Origin: Deefgea piscis
Lineage (GTDB): Bacteria; Pseudomonadota; Gammaproteobacteria; Burkholderiales; Chitinibacteraceae
Direction: 5' to 3'
Assembly (NCBI RefSeq): GCF_019665785.1
Contig: NZ_CP081149.1
Coordinates: 3,410,001-3,474,000, forward strand
Length of the DNA: 64,000 bases
The position numbers and the translations under genes are program-made. This document shows positions 44,947-54,636 of this stretch, one piece after another. The first letter of the stretch is position 1. Each line of letters starts with the position of its first letter. The notes beneath the pieces were generated by a model, which was not told the DNA's origin, made no database searches, and was given only the letters and a program-made list of their open reading frames with translations.

Positions 44947-46170
44947 ATGGCAGTCCAAAAAAAAACAATAGCGGTCAAAGAATTTAATTACCATTGGAAA
45001 GGCAAAGATCGCACCGGCAAAGCGGTGAGCGGTGAAATGCGTGCCAGCGGCGAAGCCGTTGTCAAAACCACCTTACGCCGCCAAGGCATTAATATTGCTT
45101 CGGTTAAAAAAGTTCGTGTTCCTGCTGGACGAAAAATCACCGAGCTTGATATTGCCATGTTTACGCGGCAATTAGCCACCATGCTCAAATCTGGCGTACC
45201 GTTACTCACCGCGTTTGATATCGTCGCCAAAGGCCATGGCAACCCTTCGGTCACCAAGTTATTACTTGATATCAAAACCGATATCGAAACGGGTTCATCA
45301 CTAACACAGGCATTTCGTAAACATCCGCTGCAATTTGATGCGCTGTATTGCAATTTAGTGCAGGCCGGTGAGCAGGCCGGTATTTTGGATGCGTTACTCG
45401 CTCGACTCGCGACTTACAAAGAAAAAATCCTTGGCGTTAAGAAAAAAATCAAATCTGCGATGTTTTATCCTACAGCTGTGATTGTTGCGGCATTTGTAAT
45501 TACTGCGGTCATTATGATTTTTGTCATTCCGGCATTTAAAGACTTATTTTCAAGTTTTGGTGCCGACTTACCCGCGCCGACATTAATGGTGATGGCAATG
45601 TCGGATTTTTTTGTTTCATACTGGTTCCTCATCTTTGGCGGCATCTTTGGTGGCTTCTGGCTATTTATGAACGCTTGGCGTCGCTCAGAAACGATGCAAA
45701 TTTTTATGGATCGATTGATCCTTAAGTTGCCAATTTTTGGCGAAATCGTCAAAAATGCCACCATTGCTCGCTGGACTCGAACCTTAGCCACCATGTTTGC
45801 CGCAGGGGTACCCCTGGTTGAATCTCTTGAATCCGTAGGGGGAGCGTCAGGCAACTATATTTACAAAATAGCGACGAAAAAAATTCAATCTGAAGTGAGC
45901 ACCGGTACCAGTTTGACGGTCGCGATGCAAAATGCAAATGTGTTTCCCAATATGGTGATGCAAATGACCTCGATTGGTGAAGAATCAGGCTCGCTCGATG
46001 CCATGCTCAGTAAGGTAGCGGATTACTACGAAGAAGAAGTCGACAATGCGGTTGAAGCATTATCCAGCTTAATGGAGCCGATCATTATGGTGGTGCTCGG
46101 CACTTTGATCGGTGGCTTAGTTGTAGCAATGTATCTGCCTATTTTCAAAATGGGTGCGGCTGTTGGTTAA
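44947..46170 (+). CDS. pilC: Type IV pilus inner-membrane platform protein PilC
   Basis: A 407-aa GspF-family protein that couples PilB to pilin insertion. Two GspF repeats: MFTRQLATMLKSGVPLLTAFDIV and ARWTRTLATMFAAGVPLVESLESV, each followed by a membrane region (YPTAVIVAAFVITAVIMIFVIPAF; a final helix near GTLIGGLVVAMYLPIF). Start ATG 44947 is 13 bp after pilB, with GGGAG upstream. Confidence 0.96.
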   Translation: MAVQKKTIAVKEFNYHWKGKDRTGKAVSGEMRASGEAVVKTTLRRQGINIASVKKVRVPAGRKITELDIAMFTRQLATMLKSGVPLLTAFDIVAKGHGNPSVTKLLLDIKTDIETGSSLTQAFRKHPLQFDALYCNLVQAGEQAGILDALLARLATYKEKILGVKKKIKSAMFYPTAVIVAAFVITAVIMIFVIPAFKDLFSSFGADLPAPTLMVMAMSDFFVSYWFLIFGGIFGGFWLFMNAWRRSETMQIFMDRLILKLPIFGEIVKNATIARWTRTLATMFAAGVPLVESLESVGGASGNYIYKIATKKIQSEVSTGTSLTVAMQNANVFPNMVMQMTSIGEESGSLDAMLSKVADYYEEEVDNAVEALSSLMEPIIMVVLGTLIGGLVVAMYLPIFKMGAAVG

Positions 46171-46174
46171 TTTT

Positions 46175-47026
46175 ATGAATTCTTCAATTGAAATTTCTAT
46201 GTTTATTTTTTGTATTGCGGTATTAGGTTTATTGGTTGGCAGCTTTTTAAATGTGGTTATTCATCGCTTACCGTTAATGATGGAAAGAGAGTTTAAACAA
46301 GAATGCGCAACACTCCTCGACGAACCCATGCCGACTCCAGCGGCAAAATATAATTTAGTCGTTCCGCGTTCAGCTTGTCCTCAATGTGGGCATCAAATCA
46401 CCGCACTTGAGAATATTCCAATTTTCAGTTGGCTACTGCTACGTGGCCAATGCCGTCAGTGCAAAAACAAAATCAGTGCACGCTACCCACTCGTAGAATT
46501 AATGACTGCACTGATTTCAGGTGGGCTAGCTTGGCACTTTGGCTATAGCGCCCCGCTCATTGGTGCGCTAATTCTGGCGTGGTTCTTAATCACATTAATA
46601 ATGATTGATGCTGACACTTATCTACTGCCCGATAGTTTGACATTGCCATTGATTTGGATTGGATTAATCTTCAATAGCTTTAACGTCTTTACCTCACTAG
46701 AAAGTGCAGTATATGGTGCAATTGCAGGCTATATGTCGCTTTGGCTCGTATACTGGGCGTTTAAGTTGATCACAGGCAAAGAGGGCATGGGCTACGGCGA
46801 CTTTAAATTACTTGCCGCGCTGGGTGCTTGGTTTGGCTGGAGCATGATCCCAATGATTATTCTATTGTCTTCGTTTGCTGGTGCAGCGATCGGTATTGTG
46901 ATGGTTTTAGGTCAAAATCGAGGCTGGAATAAGCCAATGCCATTTGGACCCTACCTTGGCGTCGCCGGTTTATTGGCCTTAATTTGGGGCAAAGATCTAT
47001 CGCTCATGTTGTATGGAATGGCATAA
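46175..47026 (+). CDS. pilD: Prepilin leader peptidase/N-methyltransferase PilD
   Basis: A 283-aa polytopic aspartic protease that cleaves and methylates type IV prepilins. N-terminal methylase domain with two CxxC (CPQCGHQITALENIPIFSWL, CRQCKNKISARYPLVE). Active-site Asp in MIDADTYLLPD and in GMGYGDFKLLAALGAWFG. I preferred ATG 46175 over GTG 46154, because it avoids overlap with pilC and gives the usual short start. Confidence 0.95.
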   Translation: MNSSIEISMFIFCIAVLGLLVGSFLNVVIHRLPLMMEREFKQECATLLDEPMPTPAAKYNLVVPRSACPQCGHQITALENIPIFSWLLLRGQCRQCKNKISARYPLVELMTALISGGLAWHFGYSAPLIGALILAWFLITLIMIDADTYLLPDSLTLPLIWIGLIFNSFNVFTSLESAVYGAIAGYMSLWLVYWAFKLITGKEGMGYGDFKLLAALGAWFGWSMIPMIILLSSFAGAAIGIVMVLGQNRGWNKPMPFGPYLGVAGLLALIWGKDLSLMLYGMA

Positions 47027-47641
47027 GTGTACGTCGTCGGCATAACAGGAGGCATTGGCAGTGGGAAAAGTAGTTTCTGCCATGCATTTGTACGCCTAGG
47101 CATTACGGTCATTGATACCGACCAACTTGCCCATCAGCTAACGCAAGCATCTTCAGCTGCGATGCCTGCTATTTTGGCGAAATTTGGCGAGTCAGCAATA
47201 CAAGATGATGGTGCACTCAATCGTACATGGATGCGGCAACATATTTTTTCCAATCCAACTGGCAAACAAACCTTAGAAAAAATACTCCATCCTCTCATTT
47301 ATAAAATGGCCGCTGAGTTAATTAAAAATGTTCCCCTCGAACAAGCATATTGCATCCTGGCAGTTCCTTTACTTTTTGAAACTCAATTATTTCTGAGCCT
47401 GATTGACTATTCTATTGCAATCGATTGCGAGGAATATTTACAGATTGAGCGCGTTAAATCTAGAAGTCACTTATCTGAAATTGAAATCAGACAAATCATT
47501 ACGACTCAAATGAGCCGTGAGCAAAGAAATCAATATGCCGATGAAGTTCTCAGCAATAACGGGACACCGCAGGATATCGACGCAAAAGTGTCACAGACAC
47601 ATGATTTTTTGCTGAAAAAGTTTAAATTAATCAAACAATAG
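47027..47641 (+). CDS. coaE: Dephospho-CoA kinase
   Basis: A 204-aa enzyme for the last step of coenzyme A synthesis. P-loop VGITGGIGSGKSSFCH; DTDQLAHQLT; LEKILHPLIY; CILAVPLLFETQLF. GTG start directly after the pilD stop, so coupled. coaE after pilD is a conserved arrangement in beta- and gammaproteobacteria. Confidence 0.95.
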   Translation: MYVVGITGGIGSGKSSFCHAFVRLGITVIDTDQLAHQLTQASSAAMPAILAKFGESAIQDDGALNRTWMRQHIFSNPTGKQTLEKILHPLIYKMAAELIKNVPLEQAYCILAVPLLFETQLFLSLIDYSIAIDCEEYLQIERVKSRSHLSEIEIRQIITTQMSREQRNQYADEVLSNNGTPQDIDAKVSQTHDFLLKKFKLIKQ

Positions 47642-47659
47642 GTTTTCAAATTGTAGTGT

Positions 47660-48457
47660 ATGCTGCAAAATTGCGAATCTTTACCGGACCTATGCATTGT
47701 GATCAGTTACGAATTTCCGATCAATGAGAGAATACGAACCCTTCTTCGGCTCGAAGATCTCTATGTCCGCACCGAAGAGTTCGCTTCGCGCGAGCAACCG
47801 ACTGATCATCACATGGCGCTACTTGGTATTTTCGAAATTATGGAAGTGGCCAGTCGTGCTGATTTAAAGTCTGATTTACTCCAAGAATTAGAACGGCAGC
47901 GCCAAACACTACTCGCTCTGCGCAATAATCCACACATCTCTGAAGATGCTTTAGATCGAGTATTATTAGATATCGAATCTACACATGCTCGCCTGTTGAA
48001 TATGACCGGCAAATTAGGGCAATATCTGCGTGAAAACGAATGGCTAATGGCAATTAAGCAACGTAGCTCTATTCCTGGTGGCGTTTGTGAGTTTGATTTA
48101 CCTTCTTATCATTATTGGCGTACCCAAGCAGCAGAACGCAGGAAAAATGATTTAGCTCGTTGGCTAAATCCATTAATGCCAATTAAGCAGGGCTTAGATA
48201 TTGTACTAAAATTACTGCGCGATTCTGCCAAATCAAGCCACTTTATTGCGAAGTCAGGTTCATTTCAGCAAATGTCGGGAGGGAAAACAGTTCAGCTACT
48301 CAAAGTGAGTTTAAATAACGACCTACCAGCCATACCGGAGCTTTCAGCCAATCGCTATGCGATTAATATTAGATTCGTGGTACCAAGTACAAGCGGTGAA
48401 AGAGCTAAAGTCATTGATAGTGATGTATCGTTTACCCTTGCTTATTGTAATTTATGA
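47660..48457 (+). CDS. zapD: Cell division protein ZapD
   Basis: A 265-aa cytoplasmic FtsZ-bundling factor (formerly DUF1342/YacF). YEFPINERIRTLLRLEDLY and the all-helical N-domain (LKSDLLQELERQRQTL) are followed by the beta C-domain with SYHYWRTQAAERRKNDLARWLNPLMPIKQGLDIVLKLLRDS, the family signature. The start may instead be GTG 47699, which places YEFPINE at the usual distance from the N-terminus. It overlaps yacG by 4 nt. Confidence 0.93.
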   Translation: MLQNCESLPDLCIVISYEFPINERIRTLLRLEDLYVRTEEFASREQPTDHHMALLGIFEIMEVASRADLKSDLLQELERQRQTLLALRNNPHISEDALDRVLLDIESTHARLLNMTGKLGQYLRENEWLMAIKQRSSIPGGVCEFDLPSYHYWRTQAAERRKNDLARWLNPLMPIKQGLDIVLKLLRDSAKSSHFIAKSGSFQQMSGGKTVQLLKVSLNNDLPAIPELSANRYAINIRFVVPSTSGERAKVIDSDVSFTLAYCNL

Positions 48458-48645
48458 AAAAAATAATTAAATGCCCGTCCTGTGGAATAAGTACCCCTTA
48501 TTCAACTGATAATCCCTTTCGTCCTTTTTGTTCTGAACGCTGCAAGTTAGTTGATTTAGGCGCATGGGCAACTGAAACGTATCGTGTTCCGGATGAATCT
48601 ACTCCTCCCGATTTAGATTTTGATTTATTTAAAAAATCTGACTAG
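48454..48645 (+). CDS. yacG: DNA gyrase inhibitor YacG
   Basis: A 63-aa zinc-ribbon protein. The ligands are CPSC and CSERC (KIIKCPSCG; RPFCSERCKLVDLGAWATETYRVP), the last part being the family signature. Acidic tail DLDFDLF. YacG binds GyrB and blocks DNA binding. Last gene of the pilB-pilC-pilD-coaE-zapD-yacG run. Confidence 0.95.
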   Translation: MKKIIKCPSCGISTPYSTDNPFRPFCSERCKLVDLGAWATETYRVPDESTPPDLDFDLFKKSD

Positions 48646-48727
48646 ATCGTAATCACAAATTCATCGATTTATCACAGCTGTGTAATATGAGGCTAGTAAT
48701 TTGAACTCTCCATCTAGGAGAGTTAAT

Positions 48728-49486
48728 ATGCACCTCGAAAATATATTTTCTAGTCACGACAAACAAAATAGAAAATTAACCGTTTCCATCGCTAATCATC
48801 AAGACACGATCAAGGCGGCTCAAGCACTGCGGTATAAAGTGTTCGTTGATGAAATGGGTGCACAACTACCGAATAATACAAGTGGGCTCGATCGCGATCT
48901 ATTTGATGATTATTGCGATCATCTTGTTGCCCATGATGAAAACTCCGGCGAAGTTGTCGGCACATACCGTATACTCCCACCTCACCAAGCAAGAAAAGTA
49001 GGCAGTTACTACTCCGACACCGAATTTGATTTAACACGACTTCAGCATATCCGACCACAACTTGTAGAATTAGGCCGAAGCTGCGTCCATCCAAAATATA
49101 GAAATGGTGCCACCATTACATTACTATGGGCTGGACTAGCTAAATACATGGCAGAAAACCAATACCAATATATGATCGGCTGTGCCAGTGTATCCCTCAT
49201 TGACAATGGACATACTGCAATTAATTTATATCAGCAAATCGCCAAAAAATCACTGGCTCCTATCGAGTGGCGTGTGTTTCCAAGAATGCCACTACCAACA
49301 CCGCAACAACACCACTCCAACCAAGTAGAAGTACCGGCACTCATAAAAGGCTATCTAAGAGCTGGCGCAATGATTTGTGGAGAGCCGGCTTGGGACCCAA
49401 CATTTAATACAGCGGACTTTTTAATGTTGCTACCCACAAAACAACTTAGCAAACGATATGCACAACATTTTTCCATGCCAAAATGA
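48728..49486 (+). CDS. OlsB-like GNAT N-acyltransferase
   Basis: 252 aa from ATG 48728, with AGGAG 8 nt upstream (a TTG at 48701 opens the frame). The core QALRYKVFVDEMGAQLP, LDRDLFDDYCDHLVAHDE, VVGTYRILPP and LVELGRSCVHPKYRNGATITLLWAGLAKYM matches the ornithine-acyl-ACP N-acyltransferase (OlsB)/PlsC-partner family. OlsB makes lyso-ornithine lipid; no OlsA-like acyltransferase is adjacent, so ornithine-lipid production is only inferred. Confidence 0.85.
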   Translation: MHLENIFSSHDKQNRKLTVSIANHQDTIKAAQALRYKVFVDEMGAQLPNNTSGLDRDLFDDYCDHLVAHDENSGEVVGTYRILPPHQARKVGSYYSDTEFDLTRLQHIRPQLVELGRSCVHPKYRNGATITLLWAGLAKYMAENQYQYMIGCASVSLIDNGHTAINLYQQIAKKSLAPIEWRVFPRMPLPTPQQHHSNQVEVPALIKGYLRAGAMICGEPAWDPTFNTADFLMLLPTKQLSKRYAQHFSMPK

Positions 49487-49582
49487 GCATCCTCCATAGC
49501 ATGGGGAATATAGGAAAAATGAGTACACAGCGAATTGAATTCGACTATTCCATCATCCAAAAAAGAATACAAAATTTTAAAT

Positions 49583-50398
49583 TTATTCTAAAAAAGACTG
49601 GCAATCATACTCAGCTGGCACTTGATATAAATGTCCATCATCTAAGCATAACGCTGTTAGTTGCCCACCCCAAATGCAACCCGTATCCAAGCAAGCAAAT
49701 TGTTGATTAACCATTAAGCCAAGGGTAGACCAATGCCCAAACACGATTCGTTTTGAAACGTCAGACTGAAGCATATACCACGGTGTTAACTGACTAGGAG
49801 TGTCTACAATATCGCCTTTAAATTTAAACTCTAAAGCTAAGCGATCTAACATACGCATTCTTGTAAATGAGTTAATTCCAAATCGAAACTCAGATTCTGC
49901 AGTAAAAGCAGCATCCCATGTGGTAGGTGTATTGCCATACATGATTTGTAGCCAATTATAGTAACCATCCGATGATAAATTTCTCTCACAATTTTCAGCA
50001 ATGCGTAATGAGTCAATCTTAGAAATGGTTGGATTAATTCCAGCATGACATATAAAGCAATCTGGCAATTCAATTATCAATGGTTGTTTTCTTAGCCAAT
50101 GCAGCAAATCATCCACATCGGGCGCATTTAATATTGCATCAAGTGTATCGAGCTCTTTTACCTTTGATACTCCTGCCCAACAAGCCAATAAATGTAGATC
50201 ATGGTTGCCAAGTACTACTTCTATAGCCGGAGAGAGTGATTTAACCAATCGCAAAACTTCCAATGACTGAGGCCCACGATTGACCAGGTCACCAACAAGA
50301 TATACTTTATCAGAACTTGGATTAAACTGGATAAGAGAGAGCAAGGAACAGAACTCAGAATAGCACCCTTGTATATCACCAATAGCATAGCGCGCCAT
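49583..50398 (-). CDS. apaH: Bis(5'-nucleosyl)-tetraphosphatase (symmetrical)
   Basis: A 271-aa metallophosphatase that splits Ap4A to two ADP and can remove Np4 caps from RNA. Motifs: YAIGDIQGCYSEF, VYLVGDLVNRGPQSLEVL, VVLGNHDLHLLACW, VFGHWSTLGL, LDTGCIWGGQLTALCL. Length is normal. It is isolated on the minus strand, convergent with the acyltransferase and divergent from the HDOD gene; 49487-49582 is a short gap without a gene. Confidence 0.95.
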   Translation of the reverse strand: MARYAIGDIQGCYSEFCSLLSLIQFNPSSDKVYLVGDLVNRGPQSLEVLRLVKSLSPAIEVVLGNHDLHLLACWAGVSKVKELDTLDAILNAPDVDDLLHWLRKQPLIIELPDCFICHAGINPTISKIDSLRIAENCERNLSSDGYYNWLQIMYGNTPTTWDAAFTAESEFRFGINSFTRMRMLDRLALEFKFKGDIVDTPSQLTPWYMLQSDVSKRIVFGHWSTLGLMVNQQFACLDTGCIWGGQLTALCLDDGHLYQVPAEYDCQSFLE

Positions 50399-50415
50399 AT
50401 AAAACTGCCTTTAAA

Positions 50416-51312
50416 ATGAACAAGGTAATGATGCAGAATAATCCGAAAAATTTAGCCAGCTGGATCAACATCATCAGTCATGTTGAAATTCCAATACTTG
50501 CTAGCACTAAAGAACATATTACTAAATTACGTAGCAATATGGATTGTATTGATCTACGTGATCTAGCCTATGTAATCGGCCACGACCCATTATTAAGTTT
50601 GAAGATGCTAAAGTACCAAGTGCATCGGCGGAGTCAGCAGCAAGTAACAGACATCACGAACATTGAAAAAGTACTTCTAATGATTGGAATTAAAGAATTT
50701 TTTGAAATTATACGTGACTGCCAAATTCTAGAAGAAGAATTATCCCAAAATACCGACACATTACAAACTTGCTTAAAGACCTGTGCCAGAGCATATTATG
50801 CTGCACAGCTCGCAGAAACCATGAGTAAATCTAGGCGGGATATAGACCCAAAAGAAATCATTACTGCTGCTTTATTACATGAAACAGCGGAGATTTTATT
50901 ATGGCTAGCTGCCCCTGAGTTAATGCTTAAAATTAGAGATTCATTAAAAAATAATCCAGAAATTAGAAGCAAATCAATCCAAAAAGAAATTTTAGGCTGC
51001 ACTGTAAATGAATTACAGCAAGAACTAATCATTCACTGGCATTTGCCTAAAATATTGCTACATCTCGTAGATGAAAGCTATGTAAATGACCCAAGAGTGC
51101 TATTAGTGCTGGTTTCAACCTCAATAGCGAGACATACAGAATGGAGTTGGAATCAAGAACTAAACTACATGGACATCGAAAAATGTGCTCAGATTTTGCA
51201 CATTAGTAATGATGAAGCACATACTATTATCGTTAATACAGCACTTAGAACTGCTAAAGAATGGAATTGGTATCAGGTAGAAACAGCAGCAGCAAGAATC
51301 ATTGAATATTAA
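50416..51312 (+). CDS. HDOD-domain signalling protein
   Basis: A 298-aa cytoplasmic HDOD protein. LRDLAYVIGHDPLLSLKMLKYQVHRR and EKVLLMIGIKEFFEIIRDCQILEEE are characteristic. The HD-like metal motif is reduced to LLHETAEILLW, where HD/HN is HE, so catalytic activity is unlikely. HDOD proteins are thought to be signalling scaffolds. It is a single gene ending at a bidirectional terminator. Confidence 0.85.
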   Translation: MNKVMMQNNPKNLASWINIISHVEIPILASTKEHITKLRSNMDCIDLRDLAYVIGHDPLLSLKMLKYQVHRRSQQQVTDITNIEKVLLMIGIKEFFEIIRDCQILEEELSQNTDTLQTCLKTCARAYYAAQLAETMSKSRRDIDPKEIITAALLHETAEILLWLAAPELMLKIRDSLKNNPEIRSKSIQKEILGCTVNELQQELIIHWHLPKILLHLVDESYVNDPRVLLVLVSTSIARHTEWSWNQELNYMDIEKCAQILHISNDEAHTIIVNTALRTAKEWNWYQVETAAARIIEY

Positions 51313-51324
51313 ATAAAGAAAAAC

Positions 51325-51354
51325 AAAAAAAGGCCAACAAAGTTGGCCTTTTTT
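51325..51354. terminator. Bidirectional terminator between the HDOD gene and rplQ
   Basis: AAAAAGGCCAAC, AAA loop, GTTGGCCTTTTT: 12-bp perfect stem with long A- and T-runs on both sides. It ends the ribosomal-protein transcript on the minus strand and the HDOD gene on the plus strand. Confidence 0.93.
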
Positions 51355-51366
51355 AAAAAAACTATT

Positions 51367-51756
51367 TTATTCAGCAGCGTCTACAGCTTCAGCTTCTTCT
51401 GGGCGATCGACAAGTTCAACATATGCCATAGGAGCATTGTCACCTTGACGGAAGCCGCATTTCAAGATACGAAGGTAGCCACCGTTACGCGTTGCGTAAC
51501 GTGGGCCTAGAATATCAAATAATTTAACTACAACTTCACGATCACGAGTACGGTCAAAAGCCAAGCGACGATTAGCCAAACAAGGTTTTTTACCTAAAGT
51601 AATCAACGGCTCTGCAACACGGCGTAATTCTTTAGCCTTTGGTAGAGTCGTTTTAATAACTTCATGCTTCAACAACGAGTTAGCCAAGTTGCGAAGCATA
51701 GCAAGACGATGACTTGTCGTGCGATTCAGTTTACGATTAGAAAGACGGTGACGCAT
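51367..51756 (-). CDS. rplQ: 50S ribosomal protein L17
   Basis: 129-aa L17. [28 protein letters not shown] is the family start; [24 protein letters not shown] and the acidic tail [16 protein letters not shown] complete it. Last gene of the alpha operon (rpmJ-rpsM-rpsK-rpsD-rpoA-rplQ). Confidence 0.97.
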   Translation of the reverse strand: MRHRLSNRKLNRTTSHRLAMLRNLANSLLKHEVIKTTLPKAKELRRVAEPLITLGKKPCLANRRLAFDRTRDREVVVKLFDILGPRYATRNGGYLRILKCGFRQGDNAPMAYVELVDRPEEAEAVDAAE

Positions 51757-51784
51757 TTGTCAGTTCCTTTACTAGTGCCGGACT

Positions 51785-52768
51785 TCAAGGCTTATCTAAG
51801 CCAGCCGGAGGCCAGTTTTCTAGGCGCATGCCGAGGCTAAGGCCCTTCGAAGCTAGCACTTCTTTGATCTCATTCAACGATTTACGACCCAGATTCGGAG
51901 CTTTTAACAACTCAGTTTCTGTTCGCTGAATCAGATCGCCAATGTAATAGATGTTTTCCGCTTTGAGGCAATTTGCCGAACGAACTGTCAGTTCAAGATC
52001 ATCTACCGGACGTAACAAGATAGGATCAATAGTAATCGTAGGTTCTGCAACTGTAACTTCTGGCGTACCTTCCAAGTCAGCAAATACGCCGAGCTGGTCA
52101 ATCAACATCCGAGCGGCTTGGCGAACTGCCTCATCCGGCTCAATCACGCCATTAGTTTCAATGTCGATAATCAAGCGGTCAAGATCGGTACGCTGTTCGA
52201 CACGAGCACTCTCTACATGATAACTAACACGGCGAATTGGGCTGAATGAAGCATCCAGCATAACCGTACCAATGGTACGACCCTCTTCTTTATTCAATCG
52301 AGCAGGAGCTGGTTGATAACCACGACCTTTTTCGACTGTAATTTCCATGTTTAACTTACCACCAGCAGAAAGATGAGCAATCACATGTTCTGGATTGATC
52401 ACTTCGACATCATGCGGCAGCTGGATGTCGGACGCCGTTACGATACCCTCACCCTCTTTAGAAAGGGTGAGAGTAACAGAGTCCCGACCATGCAGCTTGA
52501 GCACAACGCCTTTAAGGTTCAACAGGATGTCAACGACATCTTCCTGTACACCATCCAGCGCGGAGTATTCATGCACAACACCTTCAATCTTTACTTCTGT
52601 CGGAGCAAAGCCCGGCATAGAAGAAAGCAAAATTCGGCGTAGTGCATTACCGAGCGTATGGCCATAACCACGCTCAAAAGGCTCCATTACGACTTTAGCA
52701 TGTGCCGTAGCAACAGTCTGTACGTCAATAATGCGCGGTTTGAGCAAGTCGTTTGCGTTGATTTGCAT
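51785..52768 (-). CDS. rpoA: DNA-directed RNA polymerase subunit alpha
   Basis: A 327-aa alpha subunit. The N-terminal dimerisation/assembly domain ([29 protein letters not shown]) and the C-terminal domain ([54 protein letters not shown]) that contacts UP elements and activators are both complete. It lies between rpsD and rplQ, as in most proteobacteria. Confidence 0.98.
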   Translation of the reverse strand: MQINANDLLKPRIIDVQTVATAHAKVVMEPFERGYGHTLGNALRRILLSSMPGFAPTEVKIEGVVHEYSALDGVQEDVVDILLNLKGVVLKLHGRDSVTLTLSKEGEGIVTASDIQLPHDVEVINPEHVIAHLSAGGKLNMEITVEKGRGYQPAPARLNKEEGRTIGTVMLDASFSPIRRVSYHVESARVEQRTDLDRLIIDIETNGVIEPDEAVRQAARMLIDQLGVFADLEGTPEVTVAEPTITIDPILLRPVDDLELTVRSANCLKAENIYYIGDLIQRTETELLKAPNLGRKSLNEIKEVLASKGLSLGMRLENWPPAGLDKP

Positions 52769-52802
52769 AAGTCAGTATCCCTTGCCTTAGCGGGTCAGGT
52801 TA

Positions 52803-53426
52803 TTACTTGGAATAGAATTCCACCACTAACGATTCATTAATATCGCTAGATAGATCGGAACGCTCTGGCATATTCTTAAATACACCTTCCATTTTCTTAG
52901 AATCAACCTGTACCCAATTTGGGAAACCAATACCTTCAGCAAGAGAGAGAGCCTCTTGAATACGTACTTGCTTCTTAGACTTCTCACGAACAGCAACCAC
53001 ATCACCAGCTTTCACTTGGAAAGAAGGAATGTTTACAGGTTTGCCATTTACAGTGATTGCTTTATGGGAAACTAGTTGACGAGATTCAGAACGAGTCGAA
53101 CCGTAGCCCATGCGATAAACAACATTATCGAGACGACTTTCGAGAAGTTTCAACAGATTTTCACCTGTAGAACCTTTACGACGAGCCGCTTCATGGAAAT
53201 AACCACGGAACTGACGTTCAAGAACGCCGTAAATACGACGGATCTTTTGCTTTTCACGCAGGTGAACGCCGTAGTCCGACTGACGCGTATTTTTCTTCGC
53301 GCCATGCTGGCCTGGGGCTTGTTCCAGCTTGCATTTGCTATCGAGCGAACGACGCGCGCTCTTCAAGAACAGATCCGTTCCTTCGCGGCGTGCGAGTTTG
53401 CACTTAGGTCCAATATAACGAGCCAT
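52803..53426 (-). CDS. rpsD: 30S ribosomal protein S4
   Basis: 207-aa S4, a primary 16S binder. [55 protein letters not shown] and the S4 domain ([34 protein letters not shown]) are intact. In E. coli S4 represses this operon; a similar role is likely. Confidence 0.98.
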   Translation of the reverse strand: MARYIGPKCKLARREGTDLFLKSARRSLDSKCKLEQAPGQHGAKKNTRQSDYGVHLREKQKIRRIYGVLERQFRGYFHEAARRKGSTGENLLKLLESRLDNVVYRMGYGSTRSESRQLVSHKAITVNGKPVNIPSFQVKAGDVVAVREKSKKQVRIQEALSLAEGIGFPNWVQVDSKKMEGVFKNMPERSDLSSDINESLVVEFYSK

Positions 53427-53440
53427 TTCTTACTCCAGAA

Positions 53441-53833
53441 TTAGATACGACGCTTCTTCGGCGGACGGCAGCCGTTGTGCGGAACAGGCGTCACATCCGA
53501 GATACTGGTGATCTTGAAACCAAGAGCGTTCAATGCACGCACTGCAGATTCACGACCTGGACCCGGACCCTTGATACGAACTTCGAGGTTCTTAACACCA
53601 TATTCTTGGGCAACTTTACCAGCAGCTTCTGCCGCAACCTGTGCAGCAAAAGGTGTACTTTTACGAGAGCCCTTGAAACCAGCACCGCCCGAGGTAGCCC
53701 AAGATAAAGCATTGCCTTGGCGATCAGTGATGGTAATGATCGTGTTATTGAAAGACGCGTGAACGTGCACGATACCTTCAGACACGCTCTTCTTGACTTT
53801 CTTACGTACACGAGCTGTGTTTGCTTTAGCCAT
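53441..53833 (-). CDS. rpsK: 30S ribosomal protein S11
   Basis: 130-aa S11 of the 30S platform. [46 protein letters not shown] and [18 protein letters not shown] are universal segments. 14 bp upstream of rpsD on the transcript. Confidence 0.98.
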   Translation of the reverse strand: MAKANTARVRKKVKKSVSEGIVHVHASFNNTIITITDRQGNALSWATSGGAGFKGSRKSTPFAAQVAAEAAGKVAQEYGVKNLEVRIKGPGPGRESAVRALNALGFKITSISDVTPVPHNGCRPPKKRRI

Positions 53834-53848
53834 AATTTATGTCCTTAA

Positions 53849-54211
53849 TTACTTCTTGCCAGCGATTGCCTTGCGCGGACCCTTACGAGTACGTGCATTG
53901 GTTTTCGTACGCTGACCGCGACAAGGTAAGCCTTTACGATGACGTAAACCACGGTAACAACCAAGATCCATAAGACGCTTGATGTTCATGGTTACTTCAC
54001 GACGTAGATCACCTTCAATAGTGAACTTGCCTACTTCGTCACGCAATTTTTCAAGTTCAACATCACTGAGATCTTTTACCTTCTTGCTTGGCTCAATTTC
54101 AGTAATAGCACAAATCGCTTTAGCGCGAGTTTGACCAATACCAAAAATAGCCTGAAGGCCGATCACAGTATGCTGATGATTGGGAATATTAACCCCAGCA
54201 ATACGGGCCAT
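53849..54211 (-). CDS. rpsM: 30S ribosomal protein S13
   Basis: 120-aa S13 of the 30S head. [33 protein letters not shown] and the C-terminal [28 protein letters not shown] match the family over its full length. Confidence 0.98.
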   Translation of the reverse strand: MARIAGVNIPNHQHTVIGLQAIFGIGQTRAKAICAITEIEPSKKVKDLSDVELEKLRDEVGKFTIEGDLRREVTMNIKRLMDLGCYRGLRHRKGLPCRGQRTKTNARTRKGPRKAIAGKK

Positions 54212-54269
54212 ACTTCTTACCCCAGGTTAAAAAGTGGTGGATCTTAACACCAATAGCCGATTGACTCAA

Positions 54270-54383
54270 TCAGCCTTGACGTTGCTTATGCCGCGGGTCT
54301 GTACAAATTACACGTACAACACGGTTGCGACGAATAATTTTGCAGTTACGGCAGATTTTCTTGACCGATGCCTGAACTCTCAT
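54270..54383 (-). CDS. rpmJ: 50S ribosomal protein L36
   Basis: A 37-aa zinc-ribbon protein: [20 protein letters not shown], then [17 protein letters not shown]. It keeps C11, C14, C27 and H32, so this is the zinc-binding (C+) form. First gene of the alpha operon; infA, which commonly precedes it in Neisseriales, is absent. Confidence 0.95.
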   Translation of the reverse strand: MRVQASVKKICRNCKIIRRNRVVRVICTDPRHKQRQG

Positions 54384-54636
54384 GGTCTATCCTTTACGAT
54401 CAAAGTAAAATTTCAACTTGTAAGTTGAAATACAATACAATTCCTGTTTCAACAGCTGTGAATAAATTCGCAACCGCCCACCCAAGAGGGAATGAATAAT
54501 ATAGCATCCAATACAATCTGGGAAGCAAAACAAGAGCCGCATGTCTGAATTAGGACAAATTCTCAGTACAATACAAATTGTACTGAGAATATATCCAACC
54601 ATTAAAATGACACTTGCACATTTAAATGCAAATTAA
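54384..54636 (-). other. secY-rpmJ intergenic region with strong hairpin
   Basis: 253 bp without a gene; infA would be expected here in many relatives. It contains a 14-bp perfect stem with a 4-nt loop (54559-54590; ATTCTCAGTACAAT/ATTGTACTGAGAAT) just after secY, and a palindrome TTTCAACTT/AAGTTGAAA near 54410-54430 on the transcript side of rpmJ. Likely an end to the spc transcript and a start for the alpha transcript; no promoter boxes are confidently placed. Confidence 0.65.

Noticed and set aside
49483..49710. 75-aa plus-strand ORF after the OlsB-like gene
   Set aside because: Overlaps the 3' end of apaH on the opposite strand, with no family likeness.
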